Shown in pieces: positions 1-11,102 of a DNA stretch of 64,000 bases. The stretch lies in assembly GCF_011040385.1 (NCBI RefSeq), contig NZ_JAAIKB010000021.1, positions 1-64,000 of the forward strand. Direction: 5' to 3'. The position numbers and the translations under genes are program-made. The notes below the pieces were generated by a model. The model saw nothing but the letters and a program-made list of their open reading frames with translations. It had not been told where the DNA came from and made no database searches. Positions within the stretch are counted from its first letter, which is position 1; each line of letters starts with the position of its first letter. This stretch comes from Falsiroseomonas algicola (GTDB lineage: Bacteria; Pseudomonadota; Alphaproteobacteria; Acetobacterales; Acetobacteraceae).

Positions 1-124
1 TTGCTCGCTGACCTCAACAGCCGCGAGCCTGGCACATCGATGCCGCTCAGGGGCCGTCCACCGCATCAGTTTGAGAATGCCGGCGGCTGAGGGTCCGCAG
101 GGGATTTTTCGTTGCTGCCAGGAA

Positions 125-162
125 GCAGACGCCGCCGATGCTGGTTGCATCGGCAAGTCTGC
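125..162. other. Stem-loop downstream of the peptide ABC operon
   Basis: GCAGAC (125-130) pairs with GTCTGC (157-162). Inside it CCGATGC (135-141) pairs with GCATCGG (147-153) around a TGGTT loop. It lies about 70 bases past the end of the minus-strand ABC operon. No T-run follows on the minus strand, so it is at best a weak or Rho-assisted terminator. No gene was recognised in bases 1-230. Confidence 0.35.
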
Positions 163-230
163 TGACGCCGCAGCGGCGGAAAAGACCCGCGGACCCGACC
201 CGTCCGGTGTTCTCAAACGGTCTCTGATGC

Positions 231-1942
<1,712 letters not shown>

Positions 1943-1946
<4 letters not shown>

Positions 1947-3085
1947 TTCTGGTAGGGGTCCGCCGCGTCCCGCAGCCCGTCGCCGAGGAAGTTCAGCGCC
2001 AGCACCGCGATCACCACCGCGCCGCCCGGCGCGAACAACCACGGCGCCGTGGCGATGGAGCGGATGTTCTGCGCTTCCCGCAGCAGCACGCCCCAGGAGA
2101 TGACGGGCGGCTGCAGGCCGAGGCCGAGGAAAGAGAGCGCCGTCTCCGCCAGGATCATCGCGGGAATCGCGAGCGTGATGGAGGCGATGATGTGGGAGGC
2201 GAAGGAGGGCAGCATGTGGCGGAAGATGATCCGCTTCTCCGACGCACCATCGAGACGCGCGGCGGTGACGAAATCCTCCGTGCGCAGCGAGAGGAACCGC
2301 CCGCGCACCACGCGCGCCAGCTGCGCCCAGCCCACCAGCGACAGGATGATGGTGATGCAGAGGTAGATGCGCTCCGGCGGCCAGCCCTGCGGCAGCGCCG
2401 CCCCCAGCGCCAGCCAGATCGGGATGGTCGGGAGGGACAGCACGAATTCGATGACGCGCTGGATCACGAAGTCGACGCGCCCGCCATAGTAGCCGGAGAT
2501 GCCGCCGAGGATCAGCCCGATGACGAGGGAGAGGAAGACGCCGATCAGGCCGATGAAGAGCGAGGTCTGCGCCGCCTTCATCATGCGGCTGTAGACATCG
2601 CGCCCCAGGCGATCCGCGCCGAAGAGGAAGACGCTGTCGCGCGGATTCTCCGGCCCGAAGAGGTGGATGCTCGTCGTGAAGAGGCCGAGGAAGTCGTACT
2701 CATAGCCCTCGACGAAGAAGGACAGGTAGATCTTGCGGTTGGGGTCGGGCGTGAAGGTCGGCGCCAGCGTCACGCGATCCCGCGTCAGGCGCATCGCCTG
2801 TACATGCGGCCGGATGCGCCATCCCTCATCGGTGGTGTCGATGAAGTGGATCATCTGCGGCGGGTGGAAGACGGCGCGGGCGTTCTGCTTGCCGGGATCG
2901 GTCGTGGCGAGGAAATCCGGCACCAGCGCGACCACATAGAGCAGCAGCACGATGATGCCACCGGCCATGGCCAGCCTGTGGCGTCGGAAGTTCCACCACA
3001 TCAGCTTCCACTGGGACGCCGCCGCCGTGCGGTCGATGGCGCGGTCCCCCGGCGGCGTCGCGGCGGCTGGCTGGATGGCGTTCAT
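1943..3085 (-). CDS. ABC transporter permease, DppC/OppC type
   Basis: Inner-membrane permease, 380 residues. A hydrophobic segment near residues 40-60 is followed by a long periplasmic stretch of about 130 residues and then the C-terminal transmembrane core. The EAA loop that contacts the ATPase is visible as LDGASEKRIIFRHMLPS. The long loop between the first and second membrane helices is typical of the OppC subtype. It pairs with the DppB-like permease ending one base upstream of it. Its stop overlaps the ATPase start by four bases. Confidence 0.93.
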
Positions 3086-3086
3086 C

Positions 3087-4073
3087 TCAGTCGTACCGGA
3101 TGCGCGGATCGACCAGCGCCAGCAGGATGTCGGACAGCAGCATGCCCACCAGCGTCAGCGTGCACATCAGCAGCAGGAAGGCGCCGGCCAGGTACATGTC
3201 CTGGCTCAGCAACGCCTGCAGCAGCAGCGGCCCCGCGATCGGCAGCGACATCACCACCGCCACGATGGTGGCGCCGGAGATCAGCTGCGGCAGCATCCAG
3301 CCGATGGTGGAGATCAGCGGGTTGATCGCGAGCCGCACGGGATACTTGATGAGCAGCCTGATCTCGGACAGCCCCTTGGCGCGCGCCGTCGTCACATAGG
3401 GGCGATGCAGCTCGTCCAGCATGTTGGCGCGCATCACCCGCACCAGGCCGGCCGTGCCGTTCACCGCCAGGATCACCACCGGCACCCAGAGATGCGCGAG
3501 CAGGTCGAGGAACTTGTCGAAGGACCAGGGCGCGGTCTGGTAGGCCTCGCTGAACAGGCCGCCGACCTCCTGCCCGAAATGCACGACGGCGACATACATC
3601 AGCACCAGCGCCAGCAGGAAGCCGGGGATCGCCAAGCCAAGGAAGGCGATGAAGGTGAAGAGGTAGTCGAGCAGGCTGTACTGCCGCACGGCGGAGAGCA
3701 CGCCGATCGGCAGCGCGATCGCCCAGGTCATGGCCAGGGTCGATGACGTCAGCAGCAGCGTCAGGCCCATCCGTTCCCAGATCAGGCCGGAGACAGGCTG
3801 CTGCCATTCGAAGGACAGGCCGAAATCGCCGCGCAGCAGGATGCCGGTGATCCACTTCCAGTACTGGACGATGAAGGGCTGCTCCAGCCCGAAGCGCTCG
3901 CGCAACTCCTGCGCCGTGCGCTGGTCCACGATCTCGTTGGAGGCCGCCAGCGTCGCGACATAGGTCGTGACGTAGTCACCGGGCGGCAACTGGATCAGGA
4001 AGAAGGCCAGGAAGCTCACCGCCACGAGGGACGGCACCATCCAGACCAGGCGGCGGAGGATATAGGCCAGCAT
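3087..4073 (-). CDS. ABC transporter permease, DppB/OppB type
   Basis: Inner-membrane permease of 328 residues. It starts with the characteristic N-terminal helix MLAYILRRLVWMVPSLVAV and has the EAA-type loop TTARAKGLSEIRLLIKYPVR. Length and architecture match DppB/OppB. It lies between the receptor gene (ending 4119) and the DppC-like permease, one base away from the latter, so the two subunits are probably made together. Confidence 0.93.
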   Translation of the reverse strand: MLAYILRRLVWMVPSLVAVSFLAFFLIQLPPGDYVTTYVATLAASNEIVDQRTAQELRERFGLEQPFIVQYWKWITGILLRGDFGLSFEWQQPVSGLIWERMGLTLLLTSSTLAMTWAIALPIGVLSAVRQYSLLDYLFTFIAFLGLAIPGFLLALVLMYVAVVHFGQEVGGLFSEAYQTAPWSFDKFLDLLAHLWVPVVILAVNGTAGLVRVMRANMLDELHRPYVTTARAKGLSEIRLLIKYPVRLAINPLISTIGWMLPQLISGATIVAVVMSLPIAGPLLLQALLSQDMYLAGAFLLLMCTLTLVGMLLSDILLALVDPRIRYD

Positions 4074-4118
4074 GCGGATGATGCGGGACCGGCACGCGGC
4101 CGGCCCCGCCCCCTTCCC

Positions 4119-6053
4119 TCAGGAGGTGAAGAAGAACTGCTGCGGCAGGGACGGCCCCGGATGCGGCCAGGACCAGCTATAGGGCATGCTCGCCGGCACG
4201 CCGCGCAGCCGGTTCTGCGCCACGCCGAACAGGTTCGGCGCCAGGTTCACGCCGATGCATTCGAACTGCTCGGCGCAGATGTCGAAGACGCGCTTCATCA
4301 ACTCGCCCTGCCGCCGCGTATCCGCGGTGGATCGCGCCTGGTCGTAGAGACGCATGCGCTCCTTCTGGTGCTCCGGCGGTTCCTGCCCGTCCCGCCCGCC
4401 GCTGGCGTACCACATGGCCCAGGGCACGGCGTAGCGCGTGCCCTGCGTGTGCATGGCGAAGAAGTCGCGGGGGTCCAGCATCGGCTCCAGCCCGCCCGGC
4501 CCCGGCCAGACCGCGATGTCGTGGTCGTTGTTGTCGCCGCGGGTATAGTAGAGGGAGCGGTCGATCGTGTTGATCTTCACGTCGATCCCGATCTCCGCCC
4601 AGTGGCGCTTGATCAGTTCCAGCGCATCGTTGTTGTCGGGGTAGAGCGCGGTGATGACGTCGATGGCGAAGAAGACGCGCTGGCCATCCGGGCGCAGGCG
4701 GAAGCGCTGGCTGTCTCGGCGGTTGTAGCCGATGCGATCCAGGATGCGGTTCGCTTCGCGCGTGTTGTGTTCGGTGAACTGGCGCGACAGCTTCTCATGA
4801 TACCAGGGATGCGTCGGCCGCGGGCCGATCTGCCAGGGCTCCGACTGGCCGAGATAGACGATGTCCACGATCTCCGCGCGATTGATGCCGAGCGAGAGGG
4901 CCTGGCGGAATTCCTTGTTGCCCAGCATCTCCCGGATCTTCGGATCCTTGTGGGTGAGGTTGGGGTAGATCGTCATGCTGGTGGAGCCGGCATTGATCGT
5001 GTCGAACATGCGGTAGTTGCCGCGCTGCATGTTCTGCGCGACCACCGGCTTGTTCGCCAGCACATCGACATGGCGTTCCTGCAGGTCGAGCCGCCCGCCG
5101 ATCACGTCCAGCATCAGGCTTTCCACGTCCTGGTAGACCTGGAAGTTCAAGCGATCGATGTAGGGAAGCTGGCGGCCGGTATTGTCCACCTGCCAGAAGA
5201 AGGGGTTGCGCCGCATCGTCACGCGCGTCGCGCCGCCCTGGTAGGGTTCCTCAACCACCCAGGGATCGAGCGTCGGCTTTTCCGCATTGCCCCAGCGCGA
5301 GGGAATCTCGATGTCGCCGCAGCGCTGGCGGAAGAGTTGCGCCCAGTCGGAGACATTGGCCTGGCGCAGCGTCGCCGCGAGCTCCGCGTTGTACTTGGGG
5401 TGGAAGCGCCCGCAATAGTGCTTGGCGAAGAGCGTCGGGTGCTGGCCAAGCGGCGTCGCCATCTGCTGCAGGAACAGGCCGTAGGGGCCGGCGAAGGTGA
5501 ACTTCACCGCCGTGTCGCTGAGCTTCTCGCACTTCACGGGCTGGCCATCGATCACCCACATCGAGGGCGGGGACCGGTAGAGTTCCGTGTTCAGGATGCA
5601 GTCGTTGATGGCGAAGAGGATGTCATCCGCCGTGAAGGGCGCGCCATCGGACCAGCGCATGCCGGGGCGGAGGTGGAAGGTGAACTCCTTTGAATCCGCG
5701 GAGACCTCCCAGCGCTGCGCGACGCAGGGCAGGACGTCGGTGAATTCCATGTTCCAGCGCGTCAGGCCCTGGTTGCCGATCAGGCGCAGGATGCCGTTGT
5801 GGTCGGACCCGCCGCGAAGGCCGCGCCGCAGCGTGCCGCCGTAGCGGCCATTGGGCTCGTTCGGCGTGACCACCATGGGCGCGCTGCCGACGCGCTGTTC
5901 CAGCGGCGGCAGGCGCCCCTGCTGCACGGCCGCCGCGACATCCGGCGCTTCCTTCGCCGCCGCCTGGGCCAGGGCCATGCCCGCCGGCATCGCCAGCGCC
6001 ACGCCCGCTGCCCCCTGCAACAGGGCGCGACGCCCCACCCCTTCTTCCTTCAT
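4119..6053 (-). CDS. ABC transporter periplasmic substrate-binding protein (SBP family 5)
   Basis: Receptor of the importer, 644 residues, longer than the usual 500-550 of DppA/OppA. The start at 6053 gives a twin-arginine-like leader with GRRALLQGAAG followed by a hydrophobic stretch ending AQA, so export is likely. An upstream in-frame start would only add a polar extension. Family 5 features are visible: FTFHLRPGMRWSDGAPFTADD and the C-terminal lobe with RQALSLGINRAEIV. Many long family-5 receptors of this size bind oligopeptides or sugar-acid conjugates; the ligand here is unknown. The upstream enolase gene hints at a sugar-acid-related substrate. Confidence 0.92.
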   Translation of the reverse strand: MKEEGVGRRALLQGAAGVALAMPAGMALAQAAAKEAPDVAAAVQQGRLPPLEQRVGSAPMVVTPNEPNGRYGGTLRRGLRGGSDHNGILRLIGNQGLTRWNMEFTDVLPCVAQRWEVSADSKEFTFHLRPGMRWSDGAPFTADDILFAINDCILNTELYRSPPSMWVIDGQPVKCEKLSDTAVKFTFAGPYGLFLQQMATPLGQHPTLFAKHYCGRFHPKYNAELAATLRQANVSDWAQLFRQRCGDIEIPSRWGNAEKPTLDPWVVEEPYQGGATRVTMRRNPFFWQVDNTGRQLPYIDRLNFQVYQDVESLMLDVIGGRLDLQERHVDVLANKPVVAQNMQRGNYRMFDTINAGSTSMTIYPNLTHKDPKIREMLGNKEFRQALSLGINRAEIVDIVYLGQSEPWQIGPRPTHPWYHEKLSRQFTEHNTREANRILDRIGYNRRDSQRFRLRPDGQRVFFAIDVITALYPDNNDALELIKRHWAEIGIDVKINTIDRSLYYTRGDNNDHDIAVWPGPGGLEPMLDPRDFFAMHTQGTRYAVPWAMWYASGGRDGQEPPEHQKERMRLYDQARSTADTRRQGELMKRVFDICAEQFECIGVNLAPNLFGVAQNRLRGVPASMPYSWSWPHPGPSLPQQFFFTS

Positions 6054-6142
6054 GGCCGCAGCCTCCCTCGCCCGGTGTTGCCCCGGATGCGGGAAGGCTG
6101 GCACGCGCCATCAAGGGCATCAAGCACGATCGGTGACGGCGA

Positions 6143-6160
6143 GGTTGCGTCTTCGCAACC
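6143..6160 (-). other. Intercistronic stem-loop between enolase and receptor genes
   Basis: GGTTGCG (6143-6149), loop TCTT, CGCAACC (6154-6160) form a perfect 7-bp stem. It begins one base after the enolase stop codon and about 90 bases before the receptor start, on the transcribed minus strand. A partial terminator or mRNA-stabilising hairpin is likely; there is no U-run. Confidence 0.5.
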
Positions 6161-6161
6161 C

Positions 6162-7331
6162 TCAGGGGTAGCCCCAGGACCCGTCCGGCTTGCGTGGCAT
6201 CTTCCGCTCCCACCGCACATAGCGGTCGGTCGCCAGGTAATCCTCGTCCATCGTCACGCCCCATCCCGGGCGATCCGGGCGGGGCAGCAGGTGGCCATCC
6301 TCCGGCAGGTAGGGATCGACGACATAGCTGCCGGTGTCGCCATCCTTGCGCACGGTATCGACGCCGGGCGGCAGGCGGTATTCCAGGATCTTGAAGTTGG
6401 GCGCCGCCAGGCAGAGGTGCAGGTTCGCCGCCGTCGCCAGCGGGCCCATCGGGTTGTGCGGCGCGAGCGTGACGTAATGCGCTTCCGCCAGCGTCCAGAT
6501 GCGTCGCATCTCGCCGACGCCACCGACGACGCAGACATCGGGCTGGATGATGTCCGCGCCGCGCGCATTCAGCAGCGCGAGGAACTCGTAGCGGCTGTAG
6601 AGGGATTCGCCCGTCGCCAGCGGGCAGGCCAGGCGCGACTTCAACTCGCCCCAGGCCGGGAAATGCTCCGGCCTGATCGGCTCCTCGAAGAACAGGGGAT
6701 CATTGGGGGCGAGCGCGTTGCCGAGTTGCACGGCCTGCCAGGGCTCGAAGATCTTCGCGTGGGCGTCGAAGGCGAAGTCGAATTGGGCCGGCGCGATCTC
6801 CCTCAGCCTGCCGAAATACTCTCCGGCCTGGCGCACCACCTCCCCCCATCGATGGGCGTGCAGGTCGACGCGGTAGGGGCTGAGCTTGAAGGCCGTGAGG
6901 CCGAAGCGGTCGTTCAGTTCCTGCACGCGATCGCGCGCGATGGCGGGATCGGGCGCGGTGTAGATGCCCTGGTAAACCCGCACGCGGTCGCGCATCGCGC
7001 CGCCGAGGATCTGATACACCGGCACGCCCAGCGCCTTGGCCGCGATATCCCAGAGGCACTGGTCGATCGCCGCGATGGCCGCCAGGCCGAGCGCACCCGG
7101 CGGGAAGCGCGCCTGCTGCACCAGCTTCAGCGTCACGTATTCGACGCGCCGCGGATCCTCCCCCACGATCATGTCCGTGAGGTAGTCGAGCAGCGGCGGC
7201 AGGGCCCGGTCCGGCCCGTGGTTGTAGCACTCGCCCCATCCGGTGATGCCGCATTCGGTGTCGAGTGCCACGATCACGCGTGGCCGGTCGCCGTCGCGGC
7301 TCATGAAGCTGCGCAGTCGCGCGATCCGCAT
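6162..7331 (-). CDS. Enolase-superfamily dehydratase (mandelate racemase/galactonate dehydratase-like)
   Basis: Probable acid-sugar dehydratase of 389 residues in the mandelate racemase subgroup. Metal-binding residues appear as FDFAFDAHAK, then LFFEEP, then ATGES. A C-terminal IQPD and the catalytic-type LAPHNPMGPLA follow; the last two resemble galactonate dehydratase. The ATG at 7331 gives the usual N-terminus MRIARLRSFM; a longer open frame upstream has no family similarity. It leads the minus-strand operon with the oligopeptide-type importer, suggesting that the importer brings in its substrate or a precursor. The exact sugar acid cannot be read from sequence. Confidence 0.85.
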   Translation of the reverse strand: MRIARLRSFMSRDGDRPRVIVALDTECGITGWGECYNHGPDRALPPLLDYLTDMIVGEDPRRVEYVTLKLVQQARFPPGALGLAAIAAIDQCLWDIAAKALGVPVYQILGGAMRDRVRVYQGIYTAPDPAIARDRVQELNDRFGLTAFKLSPYRVDLHAHRWGEVVRQAGEYFGRLREIAPAQFDFAFDAHAKIFEPWQAVQLGNALAPNDPLFFEEPIRPEHFPAWGELKSRLACPLATGESLYSRYEFLALLNARGADIIQPDVCVVGGVGEMRRIWTLAEAHYVTLAPHNPMGPLATAANLHLCLAAPNFKILEYRLPPGVDTVRKDGDTGSYVVDPYLPEDGHLLPRPDRPGWGVTMDEDYLATDRYVRWERKMPRKPDGSWGYP

Positions 7332-7395
7332 GGCGCACTTCCCCCCGTCTTTCCCGTCCAGTCTAGACATCACGCAAGGCCGGTGGCGAGGGGCA

Positions 7396-7418
7396 GGCGT
7401 TGCCGGATGAGCAACGCC
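7396..7418. promoter_or_regulatory. Palindromic candidate operator with LysR-box geometry
   Basis: GGCGTTGC (7396-7403), a 7-base spacer, GCAACGCC (7411-7418): a perfect 8-bp inverted repeat containing T-N11-A (TGC-N7-GCA). It lies in the 252-base gap between the divergent enolase operon (start 7331) and the ABC operon (start 7584). A LysR regulator is encoded at 12184. Confidence 0.45.
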
Positions 7419-7583
7419 CCGTCGCCCATCCGGCGCTTGACCGCGCCGCGTGGCGCATGAAAGCCTTCCCACCGAGGAAAGGGAAAGCGGACGCTGCAAC
7501 GCGTCAACCGCAACCCATCACGCCAGCCATGCCGATCGCAACGACTGGATGGCCCGACACGCGCGGGCCTGGGGAGGCGATGC

Positions 7584-8414
7584 TTGGCGAGACTGCAGGA
7601 TACGTCGCAGCGCGGCGGGATCGACATCCGCGACCTCTCCATGACCTATCGCCGCGGGCGGGAGGTGACCCAGGCGCTGTCGGCCTGTTCGCTGACCATC
7701 CCGGAAGGCGGCTGGGCGTCGCTGATCGGTGCCTCGGGCTGTGGGAAGTCCACGCTGCTCCGCATCCTGGCCGATATCGTGCAGCCCAGCGGCGGCAGCG
7801 CGACGCTGGGCGGCATGACGCCGGCCGAGGCGCGTGCGACGCGAAGCTTCGCGCTCGTCTCGCAGCAATCGGTGCTGCTGCCCTGGCGGCGGATGCTGGA
7901 GAATGTGGAACTCGGCCTGGAAGTGGCTCGTGCCGACCGGGCAGAGCGCCGCCGGCGGGCCGAGGAGGCGATCGAACTGGTGGGGCTGCGCGGCTTCGAA
8001 CGCGCCTACCCGCATGAGCTCTCCGGCGGCATGCGTCAGCGCGCCGCCATCGCCCGCGCGCTGACGCTGCGACCGCGCTTCCTGCTGATGGACGAACCCT
8101 TCGGCGCGCTCGATGAACTGACGCGCGCGAGCCTCAACTTCGAGCTGCTGCGTATCCTGGAGGAGACGTCCGCCACCCTGCTGCTGGTGACGCATTCGAT
8201 CGCGGAGGCGATCATCCTGTCCGATGTCGTGGCGGTGATGTCACCGCGGCCGGGGCGGATCGTGCACAAGCTGGAGATCGGCTTCGGCCATCACCGCACC
8301 GATGCGATGCGCGACGACCCCGCCTTCGCCGCGCATGAGGCGGAGCTTCGCCATGCGCTGCATGGCGACCCCGGCGTTACGCGCCCCGCCATTCGCGAAC
8401 CCGCTTTTGCCTGA
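7584..8414 (+). CDS. ABC transporter ATP-binding protein (nitrate/sulfonate/taurine type)
   Basis: ATPase of an importer of the SsuB/TauB class, 276 residues. It shows Walker A GASGCGKST, signature LSGGMRQRAAIARAL, Walker B LLMDEPFGALDE and the H-loop LLLVTHSIAEA. Best start is TTG at 7584, preceded by a GGGAGG box about six bases upstream; an ATG at 7580 is out of frame. An internal ATG at 7641 is possible but would cut into the first strand. First gene of a plus-strand operon with receptor, two permeases and a flavin oxidoreductase. Confidence 0.9.
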   Translation: MARLQDTSQRGGIDIRDLSMTYRRGREVTQALSACSLTIPEGGWASLIGASGCGKSTLLRILADIVQPSGGSATLGGMTPAEARATRSFALVSQQSVLLPWRRMLENVELGLEVARADRAERRRRAEEAIELVGLRGFERAYPHELSGGMRQRAAIARALTLRPRFLLMDEPFGALDELTRASLNFELLRILEETSATLLLVTHSIAEAIILSDVVAVMSPRPGRIVHKLEIGFGHHRTDAMRDDPAFAAHEAELRHALHGDPGVTRPAIREPAFA

Positions 8415-8427
8415 GGAGATGCACGCG

Positions 8428-9441
8428 ATGATCCGCCTCAATCGCCGCCTGCTGCTGGCGGGGTCCGCCACGCTGGCGCTGCCTTCCTTTCGGATGGCCT
8501 CCGCACAAGGCCCCGTTCGGCTGACGGTGGCGCTGGGCTATGCGCCGAATGTGGAGATGTTCGGCCCGCTCTACGCCGTGCGCGCCGGCTTCTTCGCGGC
8601 CGAGGGGCTGACGGTGAACGCGGTGCCTGCCAGCACGGGCGTGGATCAGGTGCAGATGGTGGCCGCCGGACGCGCGGATATCGGCATCGTCGGGCCTGAA
8701 CAGATCATCGCCGGCGCGGGGCGGGGCGAGAAGTTCAAGATCTTCGCCGCGCAATACCAGCGCAGCCCGGTCTGCATGACGGCGCGGAAGGACAGCGGCC
8801 TCACCAACCCGTCCCAGCTGCCGGGACGCCCGATCGCGGTGAAGATTCCCGCTCAGACCTTCTTCGAGCTCTTCATGCGCAAGAACGGGCTGCAGCCGAG
8901 CCAGGTGACCGTGACGCCGATCGGAAGGACGGATGTGGCGACCATCATCTCCGGCCGCGTCCACGCCATGATCACGACCTTCGCCTTCAACGAACCGCGC
9001 AGCATCGAGATGGCGGGCGTGCCCGTGAACCTGATGCCGCTGGCGCAGTACGGGATGAACGCGCAGACCAATTCCTACTTCACGCAGGAACGCGCCTTCG
9101 CCGATCCCGCGAAGCGGGACGTGCTGGTGCGCTACCTCCGCGCCGAGGCCAAGGCCTGGGAGGAGTACTTCAAGGACCCCGCCGCCGCGGCGAAATGGAT
9201 CATCGACCAGAAGTTCATCGATGGCCTCGACCTTGACCAGCAGGTCTTCCTCGCGCGCGGCCAGGCGGATCACATGCGCAGCGCCCTGACGGCGGAGCGT
9301 GGCCTCATGTGGGTCGATCCCGCGATCTACCGGGAGACGGCGACGAACCTCCAGCTTTCCGGCGTGACCAGCACCGTGATCGACACCGATTCCATGCTCT
9401 CCACCGAGATCCTGGAACGCGCCGGCATGCCGAGGATCTGA
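8428..9441 (+). CDS. ABC transporter substrate-binding protein (NMT1/SsuA-like)
   Basis: Periplasmic receptor of 337 residues. The leader MIRLNRRLLLAGSATLALPS ends near ASA-Q, and the mature protein starts with the NMT1-type fold (LTVALGYAPNVEMFGPLYAV, then AGRADIGIVGPEQIIAG). ATG 8428 was preferred because GAGGAG lies nine bases upstream; ATG 8419 in the same frame is the alternative. NMT1/SsuA receptors bind pyrimidine precursors, sulfonates or related small organics. The linked luciferase-like oxidoreductase is compatible with an organosulfur or heterocyclic substrate, but the ligand is not known. Confidence 0.9.
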   Translation: MIRLNRRLLLAGSATLALPSFRMASAQGPVRLTVALGYAPNVEMFGPLYAVRAGFFAAEGLTVNAVPASTGVDQVQMVAAGRADIGIVGPEQIIAGAGRGEKFKIFAAQYQRSPVCMTARKDSGLTNPSQLPGRPIAVKIPAQTFFELFMRKNGLQPSQVTVTPIGRTDVATIISGRVHAMITTFAFNEPRSIEMAGVPVNLMPLAQYGMNAQTNSYFTQERAFADPAKRDVLVRYLRAEAKAWEEYFKDPAAAAKWIIDQKFIDGLDLDQQVFLARGQADHMRSALTAERGLMWVDPAIYRETATNLQLSGVTSTVIDTDSMLSTEILERAGMPRI

Positions 9442-10241
9442 TGTCCCTCACCCTCTCCGCTGGCGGCGCCATGGCCTGGCGCGGTGCGGCCCGCGTGGTT
9501 CCGCCCGCGCTCGGTCTCGCCGCGCTGCTGGCAGCCTGGGCCGTGCTGACGGAAGCCGGCATCATCGCGCCCTATCTGCTGCCGAAGCCCTCGGCCGTAC
9601 TGGCGGAGATCCTGACCAACAACGAGCCGCTCTGGCGCCACGGCCAGCTCACGGCGATGGAGGCGCTGCTCGGCTTCGCCATCGGCAACATCGTCGGCGT
9701 CGTCGTGGCCGTGCTGATGGGATGGTTCCCCGCCTTCAAGCGCTGCGTGCTGCCGCTCGCGCTGGTCACGCGCGGGATGCCGATGGTGGCGATCACGCCG
9801 ATCCTGGTCCTCATGCTGGATCGCGGGCTGGTGCCCATCGTCACCGTCGTCTCCATCGCGGTCTATTTCCCGACGCTCATCACCATGGTGCGCGGGCTGG
9901 AATCAGCGGATGTCGAGTACCATGAGCTGCTGCACTCGCTGTCCGCCAGCCGGCTCCAGCGCCTGCTGATCGTCGAGTTGCCGGCGGCGCTGCCCTTCCT
10001 GTTCACCGCGTTGAAGATCGGCGCCTCCATCGCCTTCATCGTCGCCATCACGGGTGAATGGGTCGGCGCCAGTGCGGGGCTCGGCTACCTCATCGTCATC
10101 TCGGGCGAATACTTCAAGCTCGCGATGATGTGGTCCGCGATCATCGTCGCCTCCGGCCTCACCCTGGTGACGCTGGGCTGCGTGATGCTGGTGGAGAAGC
10201 TGCTGGGCCGCTGGACGGCGCGTGGGGAGGGCATGGCCTGA
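9441..10241 (+). CDS. ABC transporter permease 1 (SsuC/TauC-like)
   Basis: Inner-membrane permease of 266 residues with about six hydrophobic segments. The EAA-type loop reads LLHSLSASRLQRLLIVELPAALPFLF. The start overlaps the receptor stop by one base (TGATG). It is followed, again with overlap, by a second and clearly different permease of similar length, so the transporter is probably a heterodimer instead of the usual SsuC/TauC homodimer. Confidence 0.9.
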   Translation: MSLTLSAGGAMAWRGAARVVPPALGLAALLAAWAVLTEAGIIAPYLLPKPSAVLAEILTNNEPLWRHGQLTAMEALLGFAIGNIVGVVVAVLMGWFPAFKRCVLPLALVTRGMPMVAITPILVLMLDRGLVPIVTVVSIAVYFPTLITMVRGLESADVEYHELLHSLSASRLQRLLIVELPAALPFLFTALKIGASIAFIVAITGEWVGASAGLGYLIVISGEYFKLAMMWSAIIVASGLTLVTLGCVMLVEKLLGRWTARGEGMA

Positions 10242-11074
10242 TGCCATCGGACCTCTCCGTTCCGGCGCCCGCGCTGCCTTCGCTGCGCCTGCCCGGCCTC
10301 GATGCACTGGCGCTTGCGCTGCGGCAGGTGGGACCGGCGGCGCTGCTGTTCCTGTCCATCCTCCTGGTGTGGGAGGGCGTGACGCGGGCGGGCCTCGTCT
10401 CGCCCCTGATCCTGCCGGCGCCGAGCGACGTGGCCGCCACCTTCGTCAGTTCGGCGCCGCGCCTGTTCCTGCATCTCGGCTGGACATCGATGGCGGCGCT
10501 TGGCGGCTTCGTGCTTGGCAACACGCTGGGTTTCGCGCTCGCCGTGGTCTTCGTGCATCTCCGGCTCGCGCGCCTCACTGCGCTGCCGCTGGCGATGATG
10601 GCGCAGGCCGTGCCGATCGTGGCCGTGGCGCCGGCGCTGCTGCTCTGGCTCGGCAACGGCGTGGAGCCGAAGCTCTTCATCGCCTCCTTCCTCGTCTTCT
10701 TCCCGATGCTGGTGAATGCCATGCGGGGCCTCGCCAGCGCCGATGACCAGGTGGCGGAGCTGCTGCACACGCTGTCCGCCGACTGGAAGCAGCGGCTGCT
10801 GATCGTGCGGCTGCCCGCCGCCCTGCCCTTCGTCTTCAACGCGCTCCGGCTCTCCGCCTGCGGCTGCTTCGTCGCCTCCGTCGTCGCGGAATGGGTCGCA
10901 TCCACCACCGGCCTTGGCTACGTCATCGTCTTCGCCAGTTCCCAGTACCGCATGACGGAAGTCTGGTGCGCCGTGCTGCTCTGCACCGCCGCCAGCCTCT
11001 GCGTCTACGGCCTGGTCTGCCTGGCCGAACGGCTGGCGATGCCGTGGCGCCGTGAACGGCCGGGCCCTGCCTGA
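10241..11074 (+). CDS. ABC transporter permease 2 (SsuC/TauC-like)
   Basis: Second permease, 277 residues, with loop LLHTLSADWKQRLLIVRLPAALPFVF, nearly the same as in the preceding gene but with divergent membrane helices. The start codon overlaps the stop of permease 1 (TGATG). The two likely arose by duplication and now form one transport channel. Ends 28 bases before the flavin oxidoreductase. Confidence 0.9.
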   Translation: MPSDLSVPAPALPSLRLPGLDALALALRQVGPAALLFLSILLVWEGVTRAGLVSPLILPAPSDVAATFVSSAPRLFLHLGWTSMAALGGFVLGNTLGFALAVVFVHLRLARLTALPLAMMAQAVPIVAVAPALLLWLGNGVEPKLFIASFLVFFPMLVNAMRGLASADDQVAELLHTLSADWKQRLLIVRLPAALPFVFNALRLSACGCFVASVVAEWVASTTGLGYVIVFASSQYRMTEVWCAVLLCTAASLCVYGLVCLAERLAMPWRRERPGPA

Positions 11075-11102
11075 CAACGCCAGATCACAGGAACGACACG
11101 CC

